Source: Pseudomonas weihenstephanensis
GTDB lineage: Bacteria > Pseudomonadota > Gammaproteobacteria > Pseudomonadales > Pseudomonadaceae
DNA: 64,000 bases
Direction of reading: 5' to 3'
Assembly (NCBI RefSeq): GCF_001043055.1
Contig: NZ_JYLF01000004.1
Span: 62,001 to 126,000 of the forward strand
Every line of letters begins with the position of its first letter. Within the stretch, counting starts at the first letter, position 1. The notes below the pieces were generated by a model. The model saw only the letters and a program-made list of their open reading frames with translations, was not told the DNA's origin and did no database searches. Shown here piece by piece: positions 28,901 through 36,651 of the stretch. The position numbers and the translations under genes are program-made.

Positions 28901-31176
28901 CAGATAATCGCGCGACCCGCATGGATCGACTCCAACCCTCCACGCTCGGTGACCAGAAAACAATTGGCCACGGCCACTGCGTTTAGCATGCCTCCCAGTG
29001 CCAACGAGAAGCGATAAACATCGGGCACGAAATGCTTGAGAGCAGGTCGGGCAGTACTCACCGGATAACCCAGAACGGTTTTGACAATTGCCTGGTCAGT
29101 CAAACTCAGACTGTTGTCCAGATAGTTGAGGCGTACTTCAGCACGTAGCATCACCATCCTTAACATCGCCAACCGACTCGCCAGAGAGTCATCTGCCAGC
29201 GGGTTGCGCCGGGCAAAAAAGAATGCCGTTAGCTGTTGCTGATAATGCGGGGCAAAATTCTTTACCGCCTGGTCCAGCACCGTCAGCAACTTGGTCCCGC
29301 CGAATTTTTTTAGCGGCTTTACTTCGTCACTGACCTTCGATGTCACCCCGACCTGAATGTGCGCAGGATCAAGGGGAAAAGCATGGCGCCCCGTAAAATG
29401 CTCTAAAAATGCATCAACCAGCGAACTCGCACGATGCACCACTGCACCCGGGGCCTGTGGGGGCCTGTCGAAAATCTGGACCACAGTATGGGTAATATCC
29501 AGTCCAGCGTGCCCTGCTCGCATCAAGGGTTCCAACAACTGCTGTCGGGCAGCTGAACGAGGTGTTGGCCAGTGTCGCAGCAGTGCATCGCGCTGCGCTT
29601 GCACTATTGGCAGCTTGAGGCTGAGCAAGTCTGCCAGGCCGCCATTGTCGTTGCACGACAGCCTTAACCCATTGGTATTGGGCACAAAACGACTGTCCCA
29701 GCGGCCTTGGGTATTGCGCCGCAAAAATGCGGGGTCGATCAGGCCTCGAATATCAAGCGCATGGTCCAACGCCGCCAGCACTTGAGTTTGAACCTGATAT
29801 TGGTGCAACAAGTAGCCAAAGTCGCGAGCTTGTTTGAGGCGAATATCCAGCATGCATTGGTCGAACACATCACCTTCGATATTTTCGACGCTCAGACGCG
29901 GCGCAGACATACCCGCCAACAACGCCTGCTGATCCAGGGGGGCGTGATGTGCAATGGACTCGTATGCCGAAGGGTCCCTGAGTGGATTTAGCACATACGC
30001 CTTGAGCCGGGCGCGAGAGGACAGCTTTGTCAAACCCGTCGATGCGCTGAACAAAAACACCTCCGAGGTTTGGCCCGGAACAAAAATCCCCAACAGTGCA
30101 CAGAGCAACACCTCGGCCCCGTCCACTTGGAACACCCGTAACCGGATCGCCTGGATCTTACGGGGACCACTTGCACCGGACGCCAGCTGCTTCAAATCCA
30201 GGAACTGTTCGGCGCTTATTTCCCCGGCATGATGTGCCTGCACGGCGTGCTGAAAAAAAATATCCCTTAACCGGGCGACACAATAAGCGTGCGCGGTGGG
30301 TTTAGGTGCCTGCGCTTCGCGCCAATAATCTGCCAAAGCCTCATTCATCTGCATGGGCAGTTGCTCGGTTGCAGCCCGTAATACGCCGGTAAATCGGGTC
30401 AGCAACGTGTCATCGTCATCCTGGACATGCTGAATAAACGGGCCAGAGAATCTGTGATTCTCATCCGCCGCCAGCTGGCCCTTGACGAAAAAATCCAGGG
30501 CGACACTGCTCAGGCTGGTCACTGTTTCACTGGGCACAGAAGAATGAGCTCCCCGCCGGGTGCTGTGAACCCGAATGCTATGAGCGTCTAACGATTGCCC
30601 CGCAAACGCTCGCTCCAGCTGCACCTTCAGTTGGGCATCCAGCAAAGAACGCAAGGACGGGACAGCGACCAGTGACGCGAGTGTGTCCTCCTGACTTTGT
30701 TGCACTAAGCCAGCCATGCTCTGGCTGGCGTGAGCCTTGATCGACAATGACAAGGGTTGAGTCAGTAACTGGATCTGACCGGGTTGCGCCAACGCCGGCC
30801 GAACATCTACCGGGACCACATGCAGCCACTCAACGCGCTTGACCGGATCATCCAGTGCCTGTTCAAGCCCATGACGCAAAGCATCGACATTGACGTATCG
30901 CTCTAACCCGCCCAGTACTGTCAGTAAAAACACATATTCATCCGGGCAAGCATTGTGTCGGAGCATGTAAGCGCCAGCCAACAGCGCAGGTCGGGACTGA
31001 TGTCGGGATACAAACAGGCTATTGGCCCAAAGCCCGGTGTCATCCTCAAGCACCTGTTTTAACCACGCGCCCTCAAGTGCAGTAATGGCACCTGATGACT
31101 CAGCGGCCGCAAGCCCGCTGCGAAAGGTGTCTTGCAGGGACTGCGAAGCATAAAAAGAATGTCCTGTCAGGTTCAT
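25921..31176 (-). CDS. Giant dermonecrotic-toxin-family protein with C-terminal HExxH metalloprotease-like centre
   Basis: 1751 residues. The middle (about 960-1330) has features I know from the large pseudomonad dermonecrotic-toxin (DUF6543-like) proteins: VVVDTYDAAPV, the PLELIADTGLEPDPATGIYM block, YANGGFVEPHL, then a hydrophobic stretch (about 1260-1320, LLTLVVSTAIMFVPGKLSIP) suited to membrane insertion. Near the C-terminus LLHEITHQVLGTEDIHYLNA holds HEITH (1624-1628) followed by GTED (1632-1635), which looks like the zinc site of M35 aspzincin proteases, with Asp1635 as possible third ligand. There is no Sec signal. CAGGAAT lies ahead of the ATG. The gene sits between the divergent cobG and cobL operons, and nothing ties it to cobalamin. 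Toxin family is well supported; protease activity and target are inference. Confidence 0.8.
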   Translation of the reverse strand: MNLTGHSFYASQSLQDTFRSGLAAAESSGAITALEGAWLKQVLEDDTGLWANSLFVSRHQSRPALLAGAYMLRHNACPDEYVFLLTVLGGLERYVNVDALRHGLEQALDDPVKRVEWLHVVPVDVRPALAQPGQIQLLTQPLSLSIKAHASQSMAGLVQQSQEDTLASLVAVPSLRSLLDAQLKVQLERAFAGQSLDAHSIRVHSTRRGAHSSVPSETVTSLSSVALDFFVKGQLAADENHRFSGPFIQHVQDDDDTLLTRFTGVLRAATEQLPMQMNEALADYWREAQAPKPTAHAYCVARLRDIFFQHAVQAHHAGEISAEQFLDLKQLASGASGPRKIQAIRLRVFQVDGAEVLLCALLGIFVPGQTSEVFLFSASTGLTKLSSRARLKAYVLNPLRDPSAYESIAHHAPLDQQALLAGMSAPRLSVENIEGDVFDQCMLDIRLKQARDFGYLLHQYQVQTQVLAALDHALDIRGLIDPAFLRRNTQGRWDSRFVPNTNGLRLSCNDNGGLADLLSLKLPIVQAQRDALLRHWPTPRSAARQQLLEPLMRAGHAGLDITHTVVQIFDRPPQAPGAVVHRASSLVDAFLEHFTGRHAFPLDPAHIQVGVTSKVSDEVKPLKKFGGTKLLTVLDQAVKNFAPHYQQQLTAFFFARRNPLADDSLASRLAMLRMVMLRAEVRLNYLDNSLSLTDQAIVKTVLGYPVSTARPALKHFVPDVYRFSLALGGMLNAVAVANCFLVTERGGLESIHAGRAIIWTPLLGFEGFESLDVCRAGLEARWLDKTLRGGLLNHVSCAEQPLVEAYLDRQQDGHPAEREPWLYFDRIESDFVRDSQNLAIGKMLKDADYLCLRAHEAKMSAQAFENMALSQLVEGRAGVTFGYAQALADAQVFKASLPDWLKNASADEQLQYANLLQRYQYVVQGKGYYLRDIPDINDYSRTHLKARLLVDFPSLVLDPDAIEVVVDTYDAAPVLVGSTPSFLPAATSREVQTLTQFALNGFYRLVGGAIFLRSSNGAALPVALDAGYLKRMVRKLDIGGAYQQVLKTRLAPGHEGVALRQHQFAEQLVLQTLEQGLQGKLSGRLSETAYRYLEHVLSRPDGTAREALTDVAVIIKPLELIADTGLEPDPATGIYMIGPLGAQTGPCLLWVMYSQRFSLTEYASETAVLADIHSSAALQTLLLQRLPASEHKTYANGGFVEPHLPRYIDSTVLGDLSTPAPVTLASRPIAGNLFLQLYSDNYHLLLAMAALQSKTTAEKDWESFKYLLTLVVSTAIMFVPGKLSIPFVVWQGVGLAREGVASFKKGDWVLSVEQFALALVMLASSRRTLHPGLENSTVTLKPAQRRLPSETQTTREKQQAALTPFQANDIALRDLNKDLDSQIYSDPRSGLKYVHWRGQVFRIYPWRQRWRIYMGEHREGPLIKLNTQQVWEVDADEFLFGGAVLSRLDGYTNLAVNALSYEIRAIGMESIERRYPHKALAIREAHSMAIGYLQRSRRALQTLHGPDAEAVQNRQWISRFFDVGSVDQALEDQLSRAFDDMLARFMHPEMSPHTSNKYVVCRSRFGSHSSAFVNRLDGAKRVYLTEEFFSPVFEQPYLLSHPYLKQTVPPFPVSRQLQASFLLHEITHQVLGTEDIHYLNAGFPYLDLFDTSEPLGRELKDMTETFQQCHTPQLPLEHIFQKLDPDTMGWSDIPSGPAKAKVKSIAGVNTLEEARQVFKHDPAKRVDLMLANADTVVLLLLRLGRNYPVSA

Positions 31177-31415
31177 GGGGTATTCCTGAAAAAGAACTCA
31201 GACGCTACCCACCTGCGTGATCAGGCATGCGTTACATAGTTAGTGCATCAGGCGCGCTTTTGTAAGCATGTGCATATCGGTACACCCCCGTCTGCACGCT
31301 GAGCGACCACACGCAAGGGCAGCTCCGCGTCAAGCCGCGTATCATGTGGCCCTTATCGCCCGGCCTTTGATCGGTACGGCGAGCAGACAGATTGATCTTG
31401 AACATGAGGATTGGC

Positions 31416-32627
31416 ATGGCGCCCTGGCTAACAGTTGTGGGAATCGGTGAAGACGGCTTCAGCGGTCTGGGCAAAAACGCCCGGCGAGCGCTGTTGAGCG
31501 CAAGCACAGTGATGGGCAGCCAGCGTCAGCTGGATCTGCTGCCTGTGTGTATGCGTGCCGAACGCCAACGCTGGCCAAGCCCCTTTTCACTCACGCCCGT
31601 GCTGGCGCTTCGTGGCAAGCCGGTCTGTGTGCTGGCCAGTGGCGATCCCATGCTGTTCGGCGTGGGCGCCAGCCTGGCGCGCACCGTTCCCGGCGATGAA
31701 ATGCAAATATTGCCGTCACCTTCTTCGTTTTCATTGGCCGCCGCACGCTTGGGCTGGGCCTTACAGGATGTGATCACGTTATCGGTGGTGGCGCGTCCCC
31801 TCGCCGCCCTCAATGCCCACTTGCACAGTGGTGTACGCCTGCTGGTATTGAGCAATGACGCCAGCAGCCCCGCCGCCATCGCGGCGCTGTTGCGCGAGCA
31901 AGGCTTTGGGCCTAGCCGCCTGTGCGTGCTTGAACATCTGGGCGGCCCGACCGAACGACGCGTCCAGGCGTGCGCCGCCGACTGGGATAACCCGCCCCTC
32001 GCCGATCTGAATGTGCTGGCAATCGACTGTGTGGCCGATGCCAGCGCACAACCGCTGTCGCGTATCGGCGGCCTACCCGACAGCGCTTTCAAGCATGACG
32101 GCCAACTGACCAAACGCGATGTGCGCGCTATCACCCTCGCCCGCCTCGCACCCTTACCCGGTCAACTGCTGTGGGACGTGGGCGCGGGCAGCGGTTCCAT
32201 CGGCATCGAATGGATGCGCTGCTACCCCAGCTGTCGCACCGTGGCCATTGAGGCGGACAGCGGCCGCCAATCGCTGATCGAACACAACCGCGACGCGCTG
32301 GGCGTGCCCGGCCTGCAATTAATTCGCGGCAAAGCCCCGCAGGCGCTCGACGGGCTGGAGCGACCGGACGCCATTTTTATCGGCGGCGGCGTGACCCGTG
32401 AAGGCGTGCTCGACACCTGTTGGCAGCAGCTCAAGCCCGGCGGGCGGCTAGTGGCCAATGCCGTAACCCTGCAAAGTGAACTGTTGCTGATGAGCTGGCG
32501 CGAACAACATGGCGGTGAGCTGACGCGCATTCATATCGCCCAGGCGCAGCCCTTAGGCGACTTCGACACCTGGCGCCAAGCACTGCCGATAACCCTTTTA
32601 GACGTGACCAAAGCCCTTGATGCGTGA
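31416..32627 (+). CDS. cobL: Precorrin-6Y C5,15-methyltransferase (decarboxylating)
   Basis: Bifunctional enzyme: methylates C5 and C15 and decarboxylates the C12 acetate. 403 residues from the ATG at 31416, with GAGGA six bases upstream; the frame is open from 31392. The N-terminal CbiE-like half begins [20 protein letters not shown] and has [18 protein letters not shown]. The CbiT-like C-terminal half has [20 protein letters not shown] then [19 protein letters not shown], a SAM-binding motif. cbiD starts inside its last codons. First gene of the rightward cob operon. Confidence 0.95.
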   Translation: MAPWLTVVGIGEDGFSGLGKNARRALLSASTVMGSQRQLDLLPVCMRAERQRWPSPFSLTPVLALRGKPVCVLASGDPMLFGVGASLARTVPGDEMQILPSPSSFSLAAARLGWALQDVITLSVVARPLAALNAHLHSGVRLLVLSNDASSPAAIAALLREQGFGPSRLCVLEHLGGPTERRVQACAADWDNPPLADLNVLAIDCVADASAQPLSRIGGLPDSAFKHDGQLTKRDVRAITLARLAPLPGQLLWDVGAGSGSIGIEWMRCYPSCRTVAIEADSGRQSLIEHNRDALGVPGLQLIRGKAPQALDGLERPDAIFIGGGVTREGVLDTCWQQLKPGGRLVANAVTLQSELLLMSWREQHGGELTRIHIAQAQPLGDFDTWRQALPITLLDVTKALDA

Positions 32628-33717
32628 CGAAACCGCCGAACAACCCGCACCGCTGCGCAGCGGTCTGACCACTGGTAGCTGCGCGACGGCGACCAGCCTG
32701 GCCGCCGCCCGCCTGCTGCTGAGTGGCATAAGCCATGACGCGGTTGAAATCACCCTGCCCAAGGGCAAAGTCGTGACCATGCGCCTGGAATTCTGCCGCC
32801 TTCACGCGCAGGGTGCCGAAGCCGGAACCCTCAAGGACGCAGGCGACGACCCAGATGTGACCCATGGGGCGCTGTTGTATTCGCGTGTGCGCCTGCTACC
32901 GCAGGCGGGTATCTCGTTTGTCGCCGGTCAGGGCGTTGGCACCGTGACGCGCCCCGGCCTGGTGCTGGCTGTAGGCGAGCCTGCGATCAACCCGGTGCCG
33001 CGCAAGATGATCAGCGATCACTTGCTGCAATTGGCCGCAGAGCACGGTTACGGCGGCGGGTTTGAAGTCACGGTCAACGTGCGCGATGGTGAATCGCTGG
33101 CGCTCAAAACCATGAATCCGCGGTTGGGGATTCTGGGCGGGCTGTCGATTTTGGGCACCAGCGGCATCGTGCGCCCATTCTCCTGTGCGGCCTACATCGC
33201 CTCAATCCATCAAGGCATCGACGTGGCCAAAACCAATGGCTATCTGCACATTGCCGCCTGCACCGGCAATGCCAGCGAAGACACCATGCGCCGCGTGTAC
33301 CACTTGCCGGAAATCGCCCTGATCGAAATGGGCGACTTTGTGGGGGCGGTGCTCAAGCACCTGCGCAAAGTCCCTGTGGATAAGTTGAGCCTGTGCGGCG
33401 GCTTCGGCAAAATCAGCAAACTGGCCGCCGGCCACATGGATTTGCACAGCCGCCATTCCAGTATCGACTTGGCGCAGTTGGCGCAATGGGCCGCCGCCAT
33501 TGGCGCCGACGCTGAGTTGCAAGCCGCCATCCGTGCGGCCAATACCAGCCAGCAAGCCTTGGCCATGGCCAGCGCGGCGGGCATCGCGCTCGGAGACGCT
33601 GTGTGCCAGCACGCACTCAATTTTGCACGCAGCGTGGTGCCTGCGCAGGTGCAAGTCGAAGTCTTCGCCATCGACCGTCAAGGGGTCATCGTTGGCCACG
33701 CCGGAGCCTTTACATGA
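32620..33717 (+). CDS. cbiD: Cobalt-precorrin-5B C1-methyltransferase (CbiD)
   Basis: Methylates C1 and releases the two-carbon fragment during corrin formation. 365 residues from the ATG at 32620, overlapping the cobL end by eight bases. Family motifs: [20 protein letters not shown] at the N-terminus, [33 protein letters not shown], and [20 protein letters not shown]. CbiD belongs to the anaerobic type of route, while CobG beside it is aerobic; this pairing is known in pseudomonads, which use CbiD where P. denitrificans uses CobF. Stop overlaps the cobK start. Confidence 0.95.
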   Translation: MRDETAEQPAPLRSGLTTGSCATATSLAAARLLLSGISHDAVEITLPKGKVVTMRLEFCRLHAQGAEAGTLKDAGDDPDVTHGALLYSRVRLLPQAGISFVAGQGVGTVTRPGLVLAVGEPAINPVPRKMISDHLLQLAAEHGYGGGFEVTVNVRDGESLALKTMNPRLGILGGLSILGTSGIVRPFSCAAYIASIHQGIDVAKTNGYLHIAACTGNASEDTMRRVYHLPEIALIEMGDFVGAVLKHLRKVPVDKLSLCGGFGKISKLAAGHMDLHSRHSSIDLAQLAQWAAAIGADAELQAAIRAANTSQQALAMASAAGIALGDAVCQHALNFARSVVPAQVQVEVFAIDRQGVIVGHAGAFT

Positions 33718-34442
33718 CGCGCATTTTATTACTCGGCGGGGTCACCGAAGCACTGGCCATTGCCCGCACGCTGGGGCCGCAACACGTTTACAGCCTGGCG
33801 GGTATGGGCCGCGTACCCACTGACTTGCACTGCCAAGTGCGGGTCGGGGGGTATGGCGGCGCAGAAGGATTGGCACAGTACATTCGCGAGCAACGCATCG
33901 ACCTGCTGCTGGATGCGACCCACCCGTATGCCGCGCAAATCAGCCACAACGCGGCCGAGGCGGCCCGCTGCTGCGCCATTGCGTGCTGGGCCTTGCGCCG
34001 CCCGGCCTGGCAGGCCCAGGCCGCTGATGACTGGCGTGAAGTTGCCGACTGGGCCGAACTGGTGGCCGCCCTCACACCGTTCAAACGACCGCTGTTTACC
34101 TTGGGCAAAGAACCGCTGGCGCACCTGCATGAGATTCCAACCGATCAGTTCTGGACCTTGCGCGCGCTGGACCCGTATCCCGGCAATGAGCGCTGTGAAG
34201 TCATCGGCGCACGCGGTCCGTTCAGGATTGAGGACGAACGGTTGCTGTTTGAGCAGCGCCACATCGACGTACTGATCAGCAAGAACAGCGGCAGCAGCGC
34301 CACCGAACCCAAATTGCAAATCGCCCGTGAGCGTGGGGTGCCCGTGTTGATACTCAAGCGCCCGGCACTGGCGAAGGTAGACCGGGAATTTTGGACGGTG
34401 GGGGATGTGCTGGAGGCATTGAAACAGAAAAAATATTTTTGA
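33714..34442 (+). CDS. cobK: Precorrin-6A reductase
   Basis: NADPH-dependent reduction of precorrin-6A to 6B. 242 residues from the ATG at 33714, which overlaps the cbiD stop as ATGA. The open frame begins at 33603 but that stretch lies inside cbiD. Features: an N-terminal nucleotide-binding [37 protein letters not shown], and near the C-terminus [20 protein letters not shown], all typical of CobK/CbiJ. Last of the tightly coupled cobL-cbiD-cobK set. Confidence 0.94.
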   Translation: MTRILLLGGVTEALAIARTLGPQHVYSLAGMGRVPTDLHCQVRVGGYGGAEGLAQYIREQRIDLLLDATHPYAAQISHNAAEAARCCAIACWALRRPAWQAQAADDWREVADWAELVAALTPFKRPLFTLGKEPLAHLHEIPTDQFWTLRALDPYPGNERCEVIGARGPFRIEDERLLFEQRHIDVLISKNSGSSATEPKLQIARERGVPVLILKRPALAKVDREFWTVGDVLEALKQKKYF

Positions 34443-34463
34443 ATGTGTAATTGATGCCTGGGT

Positions 34464-34479
34464 GTATCCCTGGGGATAC
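34464..34479. promoter_or_regulatory. Palindrome ahead of the toxin-antitoxin pair, likely operator
   Basis: GTATCCC (34464-34470) and GGGATAC (34473-34479) form a perfect 7+7 palindrome with a 2-base centre, 10 bases before the toxin start. Antitoxins of the HigA type usually bind such sites to repress their own operon. The location and symmetry support this; binding is inference. Confidence 0.5.
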
Positions 34480-34489
34480 GATTCGCCAC

Positions 34490-34792
34490 ATGATAAATTT
34501 CGAACACACCCATGAATGCTCAAAATGGCTAAGCGCGTTAAAAGACAAGGTTGGGCAAGCACGTATTCTGGCTCGCATCCGAGCCGCAGGATTAGGCCAT
34601 TTCGCTGACTGCAAGCCTGTGGGCGAACGCGTTTACGACATGCGTATCCAGTGCGGGCCTGGTTAAAGGGTCTACTACACCCGCAAAGGAGCAATGGTTG
34701 ACCTGCTGCTTATGGGGGGAGATAAAACCACTCAGGCGCGCGAGATAAAACGCGCAAAAAACAGGGCACATATGTTGGGTAATGAGGGCTGA
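34490..34792 (+). pseudogene. HigB/RelE-type toxin gene broken by an in-frame stop
   Basis: Reads as a 100-codon addiction-module killer protein (HigB-like): start INFEHTHECSKWLSALKDK, then ARILARIRAAGLGHFADCKP, and after the break RVYYTRKGAMVDLLLMGGDK and TTQAREIKRAKNRA. Codon 59 (34664-34666) is TAA where the family has a Tyr or similar residue in GPGYRVYY; a single base change from TAT or TAC explains it. The frame is intact on both sides to the TGA at 34790-34792. The 58-residue product lacks the C-terminal RNase core, so the toxin should be dead. The antitoxin start lies three bases after the stop. Confidence 0.85.
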
Positions 34793-34795
34793 ACC

Positions 34796-35086
34796 ATGAC
34801 CGAGCAACTTACCCGTTTCGATACCGTTGGTTACTTGAAAAGCCCTGAAGAAATGGCGGCCTATCTCAATGCATGCTTCGAGCAAGACCCAGGTGACGGC
34901 AGTCTGATTCGCGCTGCACTTAACGATATCGCTCGCGCTCAAGGCATGAGCCAGCTATCACGGGACACAGGGCTGGGCCGCGAGAGCCTCTACAAAGCAC
35001 TCGGCAGCAGTGGCAATCCGCAGTTCGCGACTGTCATCAAAGTCATGAAAGCACTGGGACTCAAACTGCACGCGAGCGCAGCCTGA
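34796..35086 (+). CDS. HigA-type addiction module antidote protein
   Basis: 96 residues. The N-terminus (TRFDTVGYLKSPEEMAAYLN) and the helix-turn-helix GMSQLSRDTGLGRESLYKAL identify the putative addiction module antidote family related to HigA. It should bind DNA and neutralise the partner toxin. The gene itself is intact although the toxin immediately upstream is interrupted, so it is now probably a solo antitoxin and self-repressor, possibly guarding against related toxins. Starts four bases from the toxin's final stop. Confidence 0.88.
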   Translation: MTEQLTRFDTVGYLKSPEEMAAYLNACFEQDPGDGSLIRAALNDIARAQGMSQLSRDTGLGRESLYKALGSSGNPQFATVIKVMKALGLKLHASAA

Positions 35087-35193
35087 GGCTGCGCCACGGT
35101 ATCTAGCGACACTTCGCCGCACGCGCTCTTTTTACTTACGCTCACCATTCAGGCTAAATAGCCGCCTTGGTCGCGTAACTCACGGAACCCGTC

Positions 35194-35592
35194 ATGTCAC
35201 GACAACGCTTTGCATTTGCCTGGATCGCCTGCTTTGCAGTGCTATTCAACATGCTCGCCATGTCGATGGCAGGCGCGATGACTGATGCCACCTCAGCCCC
35301 CACCGAACAGTTCATGTGGAGCAGCTTTTGCACTTCTACCGGCACCCAGATGGTGGCCGTGTCGTTAGGCAAAGTTGACGCTGGCGACAGCCAAAAAGAC
35401 GATCACTCGACGATGCAGCACTGCTGGTGCTGCTCAGGCTCGGCGCCGTTAGTCGCCTTGCCGGCGCATATCCCCACGCTGTATTTCGCCGCCATCGAGC
35501 ATGGCCACAGCCTGATCGCCGACCACCTGAAGCGCCCCACCCCGCGCCAGCAATGGCCGAGCCTCAACCCCCGCGCCTCGCCTCTGGTCTGA
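35194..35592 (+). CDS. DUF2946 domain protein, first of two in the copper block
   Basis: 132 residues with an N-terminal membrane or signal segment (FAWIACFAVLFNMLAMSMAG) and a Cys/His centre, DDHSTMQHCWCCSG, which may bind a metal ion. DUF2946 proteins are short, exported, and common beside copper uptake or handling genes; no biochemical role is known to me. The PCuAC chaperone gene follows after 47 bases and a second DUF2946 gene lies beyond it, so a copper-related operon is likely. Confidence 0.8.
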   Translation: MSRQRFAFAWIACFAVLFNMLAMSMAGAMTDATSAPTEQFMWSSFCTSTGTQMVAVSLGKVDAGDSQKDDHSTMQHCWCCSGSAPLVALPAHIPTLYFAAIEHGHSLIADHLKRPTPRQQWPSLNPRASPLV

Positions 35593-35639
35593 TTCAGCCT
35601 CGCAACCCCTTTGCGTTTGAATCGTTCCGGAGAACTGCC

Positions 35640-36134
35640 ATGTTGAACCTGTCACTGGTCAAGCACGCCCTGATTGCGGCGGCTGTGTTATTGCCTGCCT
35701 GCTTTGCCAACGCCCACGAATATAAAGTCGGCGCACTGCAAATTGCTCACCCGTGGTCACAAGAGCTACCACCGAATGCGCCCACTGTGGCGGCGTATTT
35801 CGTCATCAAAAACACCGGCAACAGCGCTGACCGTTTGCTGAGTGCCGAGACGCCAATTGCCGAAAAAGCCGAGATTCATGAACACGTCATGCAGGGCGAC
35901 CTGATGAAAATGCAGCATGTGCCCACGGTTGATATCCCGGCAGGCGGCACTCTCACGTTCGCGCCAATGGCCTATCACGTGATGCTGTTCAACCTCAAAG
36001 ACCGCAGCCTGCTGCAGGACGGTAAACACTTCCCGCTGACCCTGAACTTTGAAAAGGCAGGTGCGGTGCACGTGGACGTGAATGTGCAAAAACAACCCCC
36101 AGCCGCCAGCATGGAACACCTGCACGCCCACTAA
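35640..36134 (+). CDS. Periplasmic copper chaperone, PCuAC family
   Basis: 164 residues from the ATG at 35640, with CGGAGA upstream; the longer open frame from 35427 lies inside the previous gene. Signal peptide (MLNLSLVKHALIAAAVLLPA then CFANA) followed by a cupredoxin-like domain. The copper ligands fit the family pattern H(M)x10Mx21HxM: EIHEHVMQGDLMKMQHV and later MAYHVMLF. A His-rich tail (MEHLHAH) adds possible metal ligands. Such proteins deliver Cu(I) to cytochrome oxidase or other cuproproteins in the periplasm. Confidence 0.92.
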   Translation: MLNLSLVKHALIAAAVLLPACFANAHEYKVGALQIAHPWSQELPPNAPTVAAYFVIKNTGNSADRLLSAETPIAEKAEIHEHVMQGDLMKMQHVPTVDIPAGGTLTFAPMAYHVMLFNLKDRSLLQDGKHFPLTLNFEKAGAVHVDVNVQKQPPAASMEHLHAH

Positions 36135-36182
36135 CGGCCAAGGTTTTTAAACCCGGTGCGCGCGTCTCGCGCCAGGCCGCCC

Positions 36183-36551
36183 ATGTCGCAGATTCGCGGC
36201 AGTTGGCTGAGCCTGTTTGCCATGTTGATGATCTTCATCGGCCCGCTGATTTCCCAAGCGATGCCGATGGATCATCACGCCTCCATGCCCATGCCGATGG
36301 ACATGCGCATGGCTGCGCACAGCGAACACGCAGAGCCTCAGCAACCGCCCGAGGACCATCACGCGCTCTGGGAAAAGTGCGGCTATTGCACGCTGCTGTT
36401 CAGTTGCCCCGCACTGCCCGGTGCCGTTGATCTGGTCCTGTTCGATGCGCCAGCCCCCAAAACGTACCTGGCGTCCAACCCGCGGCTAGGGCATGCCCGC
36501 CAACCGGTGTTCCCCGGCGCTCGCTCCCGCGCCCCGCCTGTATTCCTTTAA
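36183..36551 (+). CDS. DUF2946 domain protein, second copy, Met/His-rich
   Basis: 122 residues from the ATG at 36183 (a GTG at 36156 is possible). A signal or membrane segment (LSLFAMLMIFIGPLISQAM) is followed by a Met/His/Asp-rich stretch, PMDHHASMPMPMDMRMAAHS, typical of copper-binding segments, and CGYCTLLFSCPAL. It is a distant paralog of the protein at 35194. It lies between the PCuAC gene and the OprC-type receptor. Confidence 0.78.
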   Translation: MSQIRGSWLSLFAMLMIFIGPLISQAMPMDHHASMPMPMDMRMAAHSEHAEPQQPPEDHHALWEKCGYCTLLFSCPALPGAVDLVLFDAPAPKTYLASNPRLGHARQPVFPGARSRAPPVFL

Positions 36552-36651
36552 GCAACGACACCACATCAACCCCCGAGCCCCCCTGTATGCGCTGCTGTAG
36601 ACAGCCGCAGGTAGGTGGCCGAGTTGTATTCGCTTGAATATTGGAATGCTT

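Noticed and set aside
34451..34489. Upstream start of the truncated toxin at 34451
   Set aside because: It would place the palindromic operator inside the coding region; the ATG at 34490 matches the family N-terminus.
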